Assembly (NCBI GenBank): GCA_026986435.1
Contig: JALSOP010000097.1
Coordinates: 1-37,928 of the forward strand
Origin: Desulfurococcales archaeon
GTDB lineage: Archaea > Thermoproteota > Thermoprotei_A > Sulfolobales > NBVN01
DNA length: 37,928 nt
Reading direction: 5' to 3'
Both the position numbers and the translations under genes were made by a program. Shown here piece after piece: positions 17,702 through 26,553 of this stretch; within the stretch, counting starts at the first letter, position 1, and every line of letters begins with the position of its first letter. Under the pieces are notes generated by a model. It searched no databases and had not been told where the DNA came from. It saw only the letters and a program-made list of their open reading frames with translations.

Positions 17702-18623
17702 GGCAGGGATGAGGCTCCACCTCGGCTTCTATAGGTTCAGCGACCCACCCTTCGAGTACGGTGGCCTAGGTCTGGCTATTGAGGAACCCTCACTCTCGGT
17801 AACGCTCACCGATGAGGGCAAGGCCGCATTACCGGGGTGGGTGGCCGACATCGCCTTACGTGTTCTGGGAGAGATCGGGGTGCCGAGCAACGTTGGTGTG
17901 GAGGTCGAGGGCTTTCTTGACAGGCATGTAGGACTCGGGACAACCACCAGGTTAATGCTCTCCCTCCTTAAGGCTGCGTATCTCATGAGAGGAGAGGCTG
18001 TCGATCTTCCCGCTATGGCGTGGAGGTTTGGTAGAGGCAGGGTAAGCGGTGTTGGCGTATGGACCTTTATCTATGGAGGAATAGTTGTCGACAGCGGCAG
18101 GGTCCCGGACATGGGCAGGGTCCCGCCCCCAGTATCACATGCCTATTTTCCGCCCAGGTGGAGGGCCGTGATTGCTCTTCCAACGGTTAACGGTTACTCT
18201 ATGTCTGAGGTGAGTGAAGAGCCTATCATGAAGAAGCCTCTTAAGCATCCTAAGCAGGACATTCTTTATTCGGCGGTCGCCAGGTTGTTGTCAGCTACGC
18301 ATTTGGGGCTATTTGATGAATTCGTTACATCAATAGAGAAGATTCAGGAACTTACAGGCGAGTACTTCAGTAGGTGGCAGGGAGGCATCTACTGCTGTGA
18401 GCAATCAAGAGCGCTGGCCGAAAGGATGAAGAGTCTCGGCCTGCGTGGCGTTGGGCAATCGAGCTGGGGACCGACAGTGTACGGATTCACCCCAACCAAT
18501 GAGGGCGCCGGGGAGGCCGCTACTGAGTTAACCGCGTACATGAGGGAGGTAGGGATCAAGGGATACGTCTGGGTAACGAGGATTGCCAGGAACGGTCATA
18601 CCGCCAAGGTACTCAATAGGTAA
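17682..18623 (+). CDS. mptG: Beta-ribofuranosylaminobenzene 5'-phosphate synthase-like (GHMP fold)
   Basis: VRAGMRLHLGFYRFSDPPFEYGGLGLAIEEPS...HVGLGTTTRLMLSLLKA...RGRVSGVGVWTFIYGGIVVDSG; overlaps mptE by 20 bp. Confidence 0.85.
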   Translation: MRSVIVRAGMRLHLGFYRFSDPPFEYGGLGLAIEEPSLSVTLTDEGKAALPGWVADIALRVLGEIGVPSNVGVEVEGFLDRHVGLGTTTRLMLSLLKAAYLMRGEAVDLPAMAWRFGRGRVSGVGVWTFIYGGIVVDSGRVPDMGRVPPPVSHAYFPPRWRAVIALPTVNGYSMSEVSEEPIMKKPLKHPKQDILYSAVARLLSATHLGLFDEFVTSIEKIQELTGEYFSRWQGGIYCCEQSRALAERMKSLGLRGVGQSSWGPTVYGFTPTNEGAGEAATELTAYMREVGIKGYVWVTRIARNGHTAKVLNR

Positions 18624-19579
18624 TATAAGACGAAAGAAACAACGGCTGACATACCCATGAGTATTAAGTAGTAAGTTATCACACCTTTCTCTGTCATCGG
18701 CCCCAACAAAAGGAACAGCTGTACAAGAGTTACTGGGGCCTTCTTGCTCCTAGAGGGTAGCAGCAGGTTACCCTTAATCACAACAGGTCTCTCAATTCTT
18801 TCCTTCTGCTTCAGGCCACGGATCGACGCAAGAATGCTGAAGCTATTTATCACGAGAGGAGATAGCACCATGACCATCAAGTACTCCCTGCGCGACAGAA
18901 TTGCTGCTGACGCAACCAACGCTCCCATCATGTGTGAGCCGGAGTTGCCGTTGAACGCCTTAGCTGGGTAGAAGTTGAAGGGCAGGTAGACGGCGAGGGC
19001 TGCCAACGACGATGCAAGAAAGACTTCGTAACCAGGCAATGGTTCACAGCCCTTAAGTAATGCTGACCCTAGTGCGGCTACCGATAGGGCGACCAATGCT
19101 ATGCTTGGGGCGATCCCGTTGTGTGTGTCCGCCATATTGAATGCGTTAGCTGATACTGTGTAACCCACCAGAACAGCAAGAGGGTATATTATTGTCACCC
19201 TCAACACACCCAGTGCCGGGACGTAGAGGCGGGGGATGTACGCTCCCGCCGCGATGACGGGAAGCGCGGGTAGGAGGAACAACAGAACCTTCGCTACAGG
19301 GCTAACGCTCTTGATGTCGTCGAGGAACCCGATTAATGCCGCGATACCTACTGCCGCGAGGTGAGGGAGTAGGTAATTGGTTAATCCGTCACCGCCCGCC
19401 AGCACACCAGCCAGGATGCCGGGGAAAATCGCCCACCCAACACTCTTTGGGATCTTTGGCTTGTGGGGCTTATGAACGTCGGGCGATACGAACGAGAGAG
19501 AACGCTCTACCTTAATGGCGACTACTGTGACTACCAGCGTCACAGCAGCCGAGATGATCGCCGCCGTCACAGGCTCCAA
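18596..19579 (-). CDS. GT4/MraY-WecA family phosphosugar transferase (AglH/Alg7-like)
   Basis: GFLDDIKSVSPVAKVLLFLLPALP, SANAFNMADTHNGIAPSIALVALS, NSGSHMMGAL motifs; polytopic. Confidence 0.8.
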   Translation of the reverse strand: MEPVTAAIISAAVTLVVTVVAIKVERSLSFVSPDVHKPHKPKIPKSVGWAIFPGILAGVLAGGDGLTNYLLPHLAAVGIAALIGFLDDIKSVSPVAKVLLFLLPALPVIAAGAYIPRLYVPALGVLRVTIIYPLAVLVGYTVSANAFNMADTHNGIAPSIALVALSVAALGSALLKGCEPLPGYEVFLASSLAALAVYLPFNFYPAKAFNGNSGSHMMGALVASAAILSRREYLMVMVLSPLVINSFSILASIRGLKQKERIERPVVIKGNLLLPSRSKKAPVTLVQLFLLLGPMTEKGVITYYLILMGMSAVVSFVLYYLLSTLAV

Positions 19580-19638
19580 GGATGCCCGCCAGATATTTCA
19601 TGTGCGAGAGGTTTTAGTAGTGGCCGGGTAGGTGGCTC

Positions 19639-20526
19639 ATGAGGATTGCTGTCATACATGAAGCGCCCGTTCCGACAACCCTGAGCAGGCAATTGCTGTA
19701 TGCGATCATGAGGAGAGGTCACGAAGCAATCTATGTGAGGTTATCCAGGCTCGTACCCGGCATCGTTAACGGAGAGGCTGTTGTCCTGAGGTCGAAGTCC
19801 AGAAGACTCGAGATAGACGGCGGCATCGTTAGGGGGATCGGCATAGCGAATCCTCCCGAAGAGGTGTCTAGGAGGATAGGGGTACTGAGGATACTGGAGG
19901 AATCGGGAACGATCCTTGTCAATCCTGTGCAACCCACGGTTCTTGCGCGGGACAAGCTCGCAACGACCTTCCTCCTTGCCAGGGCAGGCATCCCCGTACC
20001 TGATACCGTAGTGGTTAATGATCCATACGAGGCGCACGAGATCGCTAAGTCGTGGGGAAAGGTTGTGATGAAGCCTATGCAGGGTAGCATGGGCTACGGC
20101 GCCCGCCTCGTGGACGACCCTGACACAGCGTTCATAGTGGCCAAGGTTTGGACAAGTCTCTCGATGCCCGTGTACATACAGAAGTTCATGCGGGACAGAC
20201 CGAGAGATATCAGGGCATTCATTGTTGACGGAGAGTTCCTCGGGGCCATATATAGGTACGCGCCTGAAGGAGACTGGAAAACAAACGTTTCGCAGGGTGG
20301 AAGAGCGGTGAAGGCTAAGGTTGGCGCTGAGGTGGAGGAGCTGGCGGTGAAGGCTGCCGAGGTGCTTGGCCTGGTCTACGCAGGCGTTGATATCGGTGAG
20401 GTCGACGACGCCTATGTCGTCTACGAGGTTAATTCGGTCCCGAGCTGGGCGGGTTTCGAAGTAGCCACCGGGATAAACCCTGCCGACAAGATAGTGGGCG
20501 CTCTGTTAAGGAGGATTAGGAGGTGA
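19639..20526 (+). CDS. RimK/MptN-like ATP-grasp ligase
   Basis: DKLATTFLLARAGIPVPDTVV, VMKPMQGSMGYGARLV, YIQKFMRDRPRDIRAFIVDGE, NVSQGGRAVKA, VYEVNSVPSWAGFE. Confidence 0.85.
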   Translation: MRIAVIHEAPVPTTLSRQLLYAIMRRGHEAIYVRLSRLVPGIVNGEAVVLRSKSRRLEIDGGIVRGIGIANPPEEVSRRIGVLRILEESGTILVNPVQPTVLARDKLATTFLLARAGIPVPDTVVVNDPYEAHEIAKSWGKVVMKPMQGSMGYGARLVDDPDTAFIVAKVWTSLSMPVYIQKFMRDRPRDIRAFIVDGEFLGAIYRYAPEGDWKTNVSQGGRAVKAKVGAEVEELAVKAAEVLGLVYAGVDIGEVDDAYVVYEVNSVPSWAGFEVATGINPADKIVGALLRRIRR

Positions 20527-20535
20527 TTGGAGACC

Positions 20536-21036
20536 TCATCTATGGTCCCCGTACCTCAGCAGTACGAGGTCGCTTAGTACCTCATTTACCTCCCTAGGCG
20601 AGAGGTTCCTTAGTAAGTACATGATGTTTGTCTTTCTAACACCTTTCACCTTCGTTAGCGCCTCAAGGATCTCGAGCACTGTAGAGGGGTCGTAGCTTAT
20701 GATGAGGGCCATAAGGTTGAACTCCCCCGTGCTTGAGTATATCCCCATAACGTGGGGGTTTCTCGCTAGTTCCTTTGCGACATCTTTTATGCGGGATGGG
20801 TCGACGTCCACCTGAAGTAAAGCCTTGATCCGTAGACCCAGTTTCTCCGTGTCTATCACTGCGGAATAGCCCTTCAGTACACCCATTTCCTCAAGTTTCC
20901 TTAGCCGGACATGCACTGTTGACTCGCCGAGCCCAAGGATCTCTGCTATCTTCCTTACAGGGATCTTGCCGTTGCGCATAAGGAGGCTGAGTATTCTTGC
21001 GTCTGTGCTGTCTATCAATGTGCTCACTCTCTGCAC
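20536..21036 (-). CDS. Lrp/AsnC family transcriptional regulator
   Basis: DSTDARILSLLMRNGKIPVRKIAEILGLGESTVHVRLRKLEEMGVLKGYSAVID HTH plus RAM-like domain. Confidence 0.92.
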   Translation of the reverse strand: MQRVSTLIDSTDARILSLLMRNGKIPVRKIAEILGLGESTVHVRLRKLEEMGVLKGYSAVIDTEKLGLRIKALLQVDVDPSRIKDVAKELARNPHVMGIYSSTGEFNLMALIISYDPSTVLEILEALTKVKGVRKTNIMYLLRNLSPREVNEVLSDLVLLRYGDHR

Positions 21037-21278
21037 TTTTTACCGAACCTATTGACTATGTGGAGGACGTATGTGTCATTGCCCCGATCGTCTATGTCGA
21101 CCACGGAGAGGTTATGCCTAACAGCGCCTCTCACAGCCTCCTCGAGACCTCTAGGCCCTATGGCCACTACGTCTATCTCGCCTTGACATTCCATAGTGTT
21201 ATCAAGCTTTGACATCAGCGCGTCCGCGTCACTCCTCCCTCTAATTATCTGCGCGGCTGTTTTCCTGCTCCCTGCCAA
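21024..21278 (-). CDS. Small hypothetical protein, 84 aa
   Basis: Overlaps start of Lrp gene; DVVAIGPRGLEEAVRGAV is faintly Alba-like but not diagnostic. Confidence 0.5.
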   Translation of the reverse strand: MAGSRKTAAQIIRGRSDADALMSKLDNTMECQGEIDVVAIGPRGLEEAVRGAVRHNLSVVDIDDRGNDTYVLHIVNRFGKKCRE

Positions 21279-21333
21279 CCTACTTACCCAGGCTTAAGGG
21301 TATGGGGAAGAATAAATTGTTGGGGAACGTAAG

Positions 21334-21660
21334 TTGTTGTCCATCGCGTTGAAAGTACTCTTCCGCAGAGGAGAGGAGCACGAGGAGACGTCATTCTCAA
21401 ATGAGGTTTACGAGGCCCTCGCACGCTCCGGTATGAGGTGCTATCGCATGAGGGGTATCTCGTTTATTTGTATAGGCGAGAAATCTGTTGTTGTTCTCAG
21501 ACGCCTATTACCGATCACCGCACGAGGAATTCCGGAAGCCGATGCTCTCTTTATCCGGGTAGCGTGCGGCCAGGTCCCCTTCACGGAATGTGCTTTACCG
21601 GTGACCGAAATAGTGTATGATGTTGCGAAGAAATTAGACAAACCAGTGATACCCCTCTAA
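21334..21660 (+). CDS. Hypothetical protein, 108 aa
   Basis: TTG-start ORF; fills the gap between divergent and convergent neighbours. Confidence 0.5.
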   Translation: MLSIALKVLFRRGEEHEETSFSNEVYEALARSGMRCYRMRGISFICIGEKSVVVLRRLLPITARGIPEADALFIRVACGQVPFTECALPVTEIVYDVAKKLDKPVIPL

Positions 21661-21668
21661 GAGATAGG

Positions 21669-21719
21669 TCAGACCATGGGAGTTTTTCTCATCAGGTCAA
21701 TTCCTGCCGTTCACATCAT
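21669..21719 (-). ncRNA. Candidate C/D-box sRNA (box C to box D extent)
   Basis: Minus strand ATGATGT (C) - 12 nt GAACGGCAGGAA - TTGA (D') - C - CTGATGA (C') - 16 nt GAAAAACTCCCATGGT - CTGA (D). Flanks ATGGG/CCTAT can form a 5-bp terminal stem. Intergenic between convergent genes. Confidence 0.4.
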
Positions 21720-21766
21720 CCCATGTGTGATGTAGGGTCGAGACCAATAATCATTGACTCTTAGGA

Positions 21767-22462
21767 TCAGACCAGAAGTAGATTAAGAAGTAACCAGACA
21801 AGTGATGACGTAGTTATGGGTACGGTCACAAGAGCGTCACGTACTCCCTGCCCTCCTATAACCACGTTAGTAATGCCGTTGCTTGCCAAGTAGGGAACGT
21901 TCCTGATATCTGTAGTCAACAGGACGGAAAGATAAGAGGAAGAAAGTGAGACAGAGACCGGGTCTTCTGAGGCATACCCCATAATCATCGCAGAAATAAA
22001 CACCATGAGGCCCGAGAGTATGGACGCCCTAATAAGCCTGAGCGATGTACCCTGGGGCGCGGTGGAGGTTTCACTAATCATTATAATGGACAACAGCGAT
22101 GTGGTGAAGGCTGTCTGTATTATATAATCAATGCCTAGCCCAGCCGACGCGTATCTTAGGATGAGTAGGGAAGGCACAAAAAGAAGCGGCCCCATCATAA
22201 CCCACAACGTCGTCACCCCCTCTTCTTCCAGTACCACACGCTGGACAAACGCCACATTACCGCCGCTACTCAGTATTGTAAATCTCCTTGAGAGCCTCCA
22301 GAAAGTGTCTCCGAGCCTGAGGATCGGTGTGTATAGTGTCAGCATCGTTAGCCCAGAAGCTATAGCGAGAGAAGTGGGCCACCCATATTTGTCTGTAAGG
22401 AACAACGCCGCAAATAATAGCAGGGAAATCGCTAGCGGCTCGTTCCTCACGGTGTTCCCCAC
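21767..22462 (-). CDS. DUF1614-like polytopic membrane protein
   Basis: LLTTDIRNVPYLASNGITNVVIGGQGVRDALVTVPITTSSLVWLL resembles DUF1614 C-terminus. ORF track extends to 22636, but that overlaps the divergent CitG-like gene; GTG at 22462 (MGNTVRNEPLAISLL) is a better start. Confidence 0.55.
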   Translation of the reverse strand: MGNTVRNEPLAISLLLFAALFLTDKYGWPTSLAIASGLTMLTLYTPILRLGDTFWRLSRRFTILSSGGNVAFVQRVVLEEEGVTTLWVMMGPLLFVPSLLILRYASAGLGIDYIIQTAFTTSLLSIIMISETSTAPQGTSLRLIRASILSGLMVFISAMIMGYASEDPVSVSLSSSYLSVLLTTDIRNVPYLASNGITNVVIGGQGVRDALVTVPITTSSLVWLLLNLLLV

Positions 22463-22528
22463 GCCATTAATCCAGCGCGTGAACAGCCTTTGATTTAAGA
22501 TGCGCGACCCTACACATACGGGGATAAC

Positions 22529-23365
22529 TTGGCAGAGCTGCTTACAGCGCTTGTGGAGGCCCACGAGCTCTCGATCTACTCCTACGTGAAGCCGGGGGCA
22601 CCCCACAGGTACTCCACGAGGTTCAAGGATCTCCACACATTATTCGTTAACCTAACCTCCTCGTTTGAGGTCTATGAGAGGGCAACGAAGCTAGGGGAGG
22701 ACGTTGCCCGAGGGAGAGCAGGATTCCCAAACGTACGGATCGGGGAGCTACTCGGCGAAGCGCTGCGGAAGGCCGAGGCCAGGTTGGGGGCGGGCACTGA
22801 TCCCATGATCCACGTCATGCTTGTTCCCGTAACCGTCGCGGTATCGTACTCTGTGAGGATGAGGAACAGGGTTGATGGTGCCCTGGTTAGGAGGGCGCTC
22901 TCAGACCTTCTCAATTACTCTGACGTGACTGAATCTTTGAGGATCTACGAGTCACTCAAGACTGTAGGTGGGAGATATTCCTCCCTACTGGACGAGATAA
23001 TGGTGACGCCCACGAAAATAAGTGTAGAGTCTCTCAGGCCCGCAGACATTTTCGCCGAGATGTCGGTGAGGGAGCCAATATTCTCGCTCCTAGGGAAGAG
23101 GTTAAGCACCCTGATATCGGCTTCTAAGAAGTTCATTGAGCTCGAGACCGGAGAGGTCAGCACGAACACAGCGGCTGTCGAGGTATTTAGTGAGCTCGTT
23201 TACGGCGTCACCGGCAAGAAGCTAAAGGTCTACGGCGACACTGACATAGTTAAGGCGCTGAAGTATGATAAGGAGCTCGAGAGGAGCGGTGTCGACCTAT
23301 CACCGTTCATTGGGCCTCTTACGGCAGCCTTGTTTATGGGTATGGCGGACCTCATCTCCTCATGA
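22529..23365 (+). CDS. CitG-like (triphosphoribosyl-dephospho-CoA synthase family) protein
   Basis: ALVEAHELSIYSYVKPGAPHRYSTRFKDLHTLFVNLTSSFEVYERAT...RIGELLGEAL...GTDPMIHVMLVPVTVA matches CitG-family organisation (KPG...R...F...IG..I..A...N...G..LL..P). Confidence 0.75.
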   Translation: MAELLTALVEAHELSIYSYVKPGAPHRYSTRFKDLHTLFVNLTSSFEVYERATKLGEDVARGRAGFPNVRIGELLGEALRKAEARLGAGTDPMIHVMLVPVTVAVSYSVRMRNRVDGALVRRALSDLLNYSDVTESLRIYESLKTVGGRYSSLLDEIMVTPTKISVESLRPADIFAEMSVREPIFSLLGKRLSTLISASKKFIELETGEVSTNTAAVEVFSELVYGVTGKKLKVYGDTDIVKALKYDKELERSGVDLSPFIGPLTAALFMGMADLISS

Positions 23366-23380
23366 CCCGGCCTTAGTTCC

Positions 23381-24121
23381 TCAGAAGAGGTTGTAGTAGA
23401 CCCTGGCAAAGAGCCTTATCGCCGCGAGCCTTCTCTCATCAATTAGGTACCTTAGGAGGGCTATGCCCGCCACGAACCCGCCCACATGTGCCCAGAAAGC
23501 TATGCCCGAGATGGAGGCGGCGAACACCCCCATCAGGAGCTGGAAGAGGAACCAGAAGGTTATGTAGACATATGCTGGCATCGTGACTGGTATGAAGTAG
23601 AAGAATACCACGAGCTGCGCCCGCGGGTACAGGAGGAAGTAGGCTCCGAGTATCCCGCTTATGGCTCCGGAGGCCCCGATGGCTGGGACCAGCCATGGGT
23701 AGATGAGTGCCTGAGTTTTCGAGAGGAGGGCTGAGGCAGGGAGGAATATCACGCTGAGTGTGTTGAATACTGATGCTATTACTCCAGAAACGAAGTAAAG
23801 GACCAGGAACCTCCCAGTCCCTAATACCCTCTCAACACCTCTCCCGAATACGTACAGGAAGAGCATGTTGCCGAAAAGGTGGAGTAGGTCGGCGTGAAGG
23901 AACATCGAAGTGAAGAGTCTGTAGAAAGTTGAAGGACATAGTATGTCGTAGGGGTAGTTACCGTAAGTGTAGACTATCTCTTCATAGGAGGATGCCCCCA
24001 CGACCCCGGGGAACGTGGACAGAAAAAAGAAGACTACGGTGTTTATCATTATCAGTGCATAGGTAGCCACGGGCGCTCTACCTATGGGGAGTTCCTCCCC
24101 ACCGGCTGGCACAGTCGTCAA
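23381..24121 (-). CDS. Rhomboid family intramembrane serine protease
   Basis: FTSMFLHADLLHLFGNMLFLYVFGRGVE, AIGASGAISGILGAYFLLYPRAQ (GxSG), FWAHVGGFVAGIALL (catalytic His). Confidence 0.93.
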   Translation of the reverse strand: MTTVPAGGEELPIGRAPVATYALIMINTVVFFFLSTFPGVVGASSYEEIVYTYGNYPYDILCPSTFYRLFTSMFLHADLLHLFGNMLFLYVFGRGVERVLGTGRFLVLYFVSGVIASVFNTLSVIFLPASALLSKTQALIYPWLVPAIGASGAISGILGAYFLLYPRAQLVVFFYFIPVTMPAYVYITFWFLFQLLMGVFAASISGIAFWAHVGGFVAGIALLRYLIDERRLAAIRLFARVYYNLF

Positions 24122-24867
24122 GTCTTGACACCCATGAAGCTCAGGAGGTTTTTCCTGGGGACAAACTCTATCAGTGTCACCCCATGCCTGGCCGGCACCG
24201 ACACATTATAGACCCTCACTGAGTCAAGCCTCGCCTCCGTGACTCTGGCGTTGTGGGCGTGCGCGTGTATCACGATGTCCGGCTTCACTTCCTTAATCAT
24301 TCTCTCCATATCCCTAGACCCCATGAAGGGGTATATCTTCTCAGGCTCACCCCTGACCGTCACGAATGTGGGTGCGTAATGAGATACGAGCACCGTCACG
24401 TCGGCGTACTTCTTGACCTCGAGGAGTAGTTTCTTCATTATCTTCGGTCTCTCCCTGTATACCCTAGCCAGCTCCGGCTTGTGCCTGCGCTGCCAGAAAG
24501 TGAGCTTCTCCAGCGCGCCCCTAGTGCCGACGAAGCCCACCTTCACACCCTTGACTGTCAGTATAGCTGGGGAGTCGTTCAGCCATATTAGGTCCGGGTA
24601 TCTCTTCACGAACACTGCCTCAAGTTCGTGGTACTCCTCGTTACCGAAGATCGATATTATCGGTATCCCGGGGAACTTCGAGCGCACTTCCTCGATAATC
24701 GGCGCAAGATCCTCGACCTTGCCCTCGTCCACCATGTCGCCAGCGAACACACAGATATCTGGCTTAACGCCTACCAACGACTTAAGCGAGGCCGAAAACA
24801 CGGCGAAGTAACGCCTCCCGTGCACATCACCCGCTGCGCAAAGTCTAATCACTGTCAACTCCCGCAC
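24118..24867 (-). CDS. Calcineurin-like metallophosphoesterase
   Basis: RLCAAGDVHGR, VFAGDMVDEG, FGNEEYHE, VSHYAPT, IHAHAHN. GTG at 24852 gives MIRLCAAGDVHGR and may be the real start. Confidence 0.9.
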   Translation of the reverse strand: MRELTVIRLCAAGDVHGRRYFAVFSASLKSLVGVKPDICVFAGDMVDEGKVEDLAPIIEEVRSKFPGIPIISIFGNEEYHELEAVFVKRYPDLIWLNDSPAILTVKGVKVGFVGTRGALEKLTFWQRRHKPELARVYRERPKIMKKLLLEVKKYADVTVLVSHYAPTFVTVRGEPEKIYPFMGSRDMERMIKEVKPDIVIHAHAHNARVTEARLDSVRVYNVSVPARHGVTLIEFVPRKNLLSFMGVKT

Positions 24868-24950
24868 CTAAGCTATATTTAGTGGCTGGGCCTGTTAAGC
24901 ACTACCCAATGCTTTAAAACTCCTGCATCACGAGGTGTTGGTGTGCTAGG

Positions 24951-25166
24951 ATGGTCAGCCTGAAGGGAACCACCGCGGGCGGACACCTCGGCTGGGCGAC
25001 TAAGAGGTGCATCATTTGTCATAGAAAGTTAGTTATAGGAAAGGACCCTGTGTATTACTGCCCGAACTGCTCTAAGAAGTTCGAGGCATACTTCTGCCAG
25101 GGGGACTACAAGGCGCTTCACGGGCGCTGCCCGTACTGCGGGGCTAAGCTAGAGCCGGTTGTGTGA
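24951..25166 (+). CDS. Small RING-like/treble-clef zinc-finger protein
   Basis: CIICHRK...YYCPNCSKKFEAYFCQGDYKALHGRCPYCGAKL; three CxxC pairs plus C/H between. Confidence 0.75.
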   Translation: MVSLKGTTAGGHLGWATKRCIICHRKLVIGKDPVYYCPNCSKKFEAYFCQGDYKALHGRCPYCGAKLEPVV

Positions 25167-25178
25167 GAAGGGGTTACG

Positions 25179-25502
25179 GTGATCGTTTCAGAGGAACTCA
25201 TAGAGGGCCACTTAAGGGTTGTTGAGGTCTGCGAGAACGAGCACTCAGTAATCATAGGGGACCTCCCGCTGATCCCAATTAATATGGACAGGGAGGGAGT
25301 CAGAAGCACAGAGGTGGGGAAAGGAGTAAGTGTGAGATTCGTGAACGTTGCTACGGGCATGGGCACAGCAGAGGTAGAGGTTTATCACGTCATGGGAGCG
25401 ACCGCGGCGATATCGTTTGTGTTGCGCCTCAAGGGATGCGGGCATAACCTGGCAAGAGTTTATACTGAGGTCATCAAGGCATTGAGGAGTGAGGGATCAT
25501 AG
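25179..25502 (+). CDS. Hypothetical protein, 107 aa
   Basis: Starts 12 bp after the zinc-finger gene and abuts the next ORF. Confidence 0.55.
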   Translation: MIVSEELIEGHLRVVEVCENEHSVIIGDLPLIPINMDREGVRSTEVGKGVSVRFVNVATGMGTAEVEVYHVMGATAAISFVLRLKGCGHNLARVYTEVIKALRSEGS

Positions 25503-26014
25503 TGAAGGGCTGCGAGGGCTTCAAGCGTTTCATAGATGTGCTCCGAGGAAGGATTAGGGAGTATCTCCCTTCAGAGGATGTGTTGGGTGAGCGGAGCGAG
25601 GGCCATGCTAGGTGGATTAACGTTAGTATTGGTGAGTCAGAGTTAATTATGGTATATAGGGAGACAGATACCGTAAAGGAGTTCATGATAAGGTCTGAGG
25701 TTACTGACAGCGCCATAGTGGGGTCGCTTGAGAGGATCGGTCTTAAAGATGTCGCGAGCATCATGGCTAAGTGGGGTTACGTGCCTAGGTCTGTTACTGT
25801 GTCTTACGTAGTTCCCTCCAAGGCTCTCTACCTGCTCATTGAGGGAGTGAGAGGTAGGGTGCCCACGGTTCGTGTGAGTGTTAGGGGAAACAGTTACGAG
25901 GCATCGGCCAGTTACTGCGTCATCTCTGAGAGCGAGAACGTGTGTGCTTACCTGAGAGAATTAATTACTGTCCTTTCAGAGCTAAGAGAGTGCGTAATCA
26001 CTTACACCCTATGA
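25502..26014 (+). CDS. Hypothetical protein, 170 aa
   Basis: Abuts preceding ORF; same strand, likely same transcript. Confidence 0.6.
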   Translation: MKGCEGFKRFIDVLRGRIREYLPSEDVLGERSEGHARWINVSIGESELIMVYRETDTVKEFMIRSEVTDSAIVGSLERIGLKDVASIMAKWGYVPRSVTVSYVVPSKALYLLIEGVRGRVPTVRVSVRGNSYEASASYCVISESENVCAYLRELITVLSELRECVITYTL

Positions 26015-26417
26015 CCTCCACCACAACCCTCCTCCCAGCACGGGGACCATCAAACTCCAAGAGTATCACTTCCTGCCATGTACCTCTGAGTAGCCTGCCG
26101 TCTTTTAGGGGTATGACTCTTGTAGACCCTATGATAGCTGATGCTATGTGAGCGTGAGCGTTATCGTCTATCTCATCATGCCTCCATCCGCCTCCGGGAG
26201 GTACGTATCGCCTAACCCATTCCAGGTAATCACTAGCTATTCTTGGTTCGTACTCGTTCAGCACTATTGCTGCCGTTGCATGGGGGGCATGAACTACGAC
26301 TATCCCGTTCTTTATTCCTGATTCCGCAACCGTCTGTTCGACAATATCGGTTACGTTAAGTGCCTCAAAACGCCTCGAGGTCGAGATAGTGAATGTCTTC
26401 ACAAATACCTTACACAT
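25998..26417 (-). CDS. YjbQ/UPF0047 family protein
   Basis: GIVVVHAPHATAAIVLNEYEPRIASDYLEW...HDEIDDNAHAHIASAIIGSTRVIPLKDGRLLRGTWQEVILLEFDGPRAGRRVVVEVIG. Confidence 0.92.
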   Translation of the reverse strand: MCKVFVKTFTISTSRRFEALNVTDIVEQTVAESGIKNGIVVVHAPHATAAIVLNEYEPRIASDYLEWVRRYVPPGGGWRHDEIDDNAHAHIASAIIGSTRVIPLKDGRLLRGTWQEVILLEFDGPRAGRRVVVEVIGCK

Positions 26418-26553
26418 ATGTCTTCACCGGAAGATCCCGCTCCGCCAGACTTAATACGTATAGTGAGTTAGCTCCAGCAACCCTTGATTAGATCTCGCAC
26501 AAGACAGTTACATTGATATGTACCCTATCGCTTATGGCTTTTAAGCAGGATGC

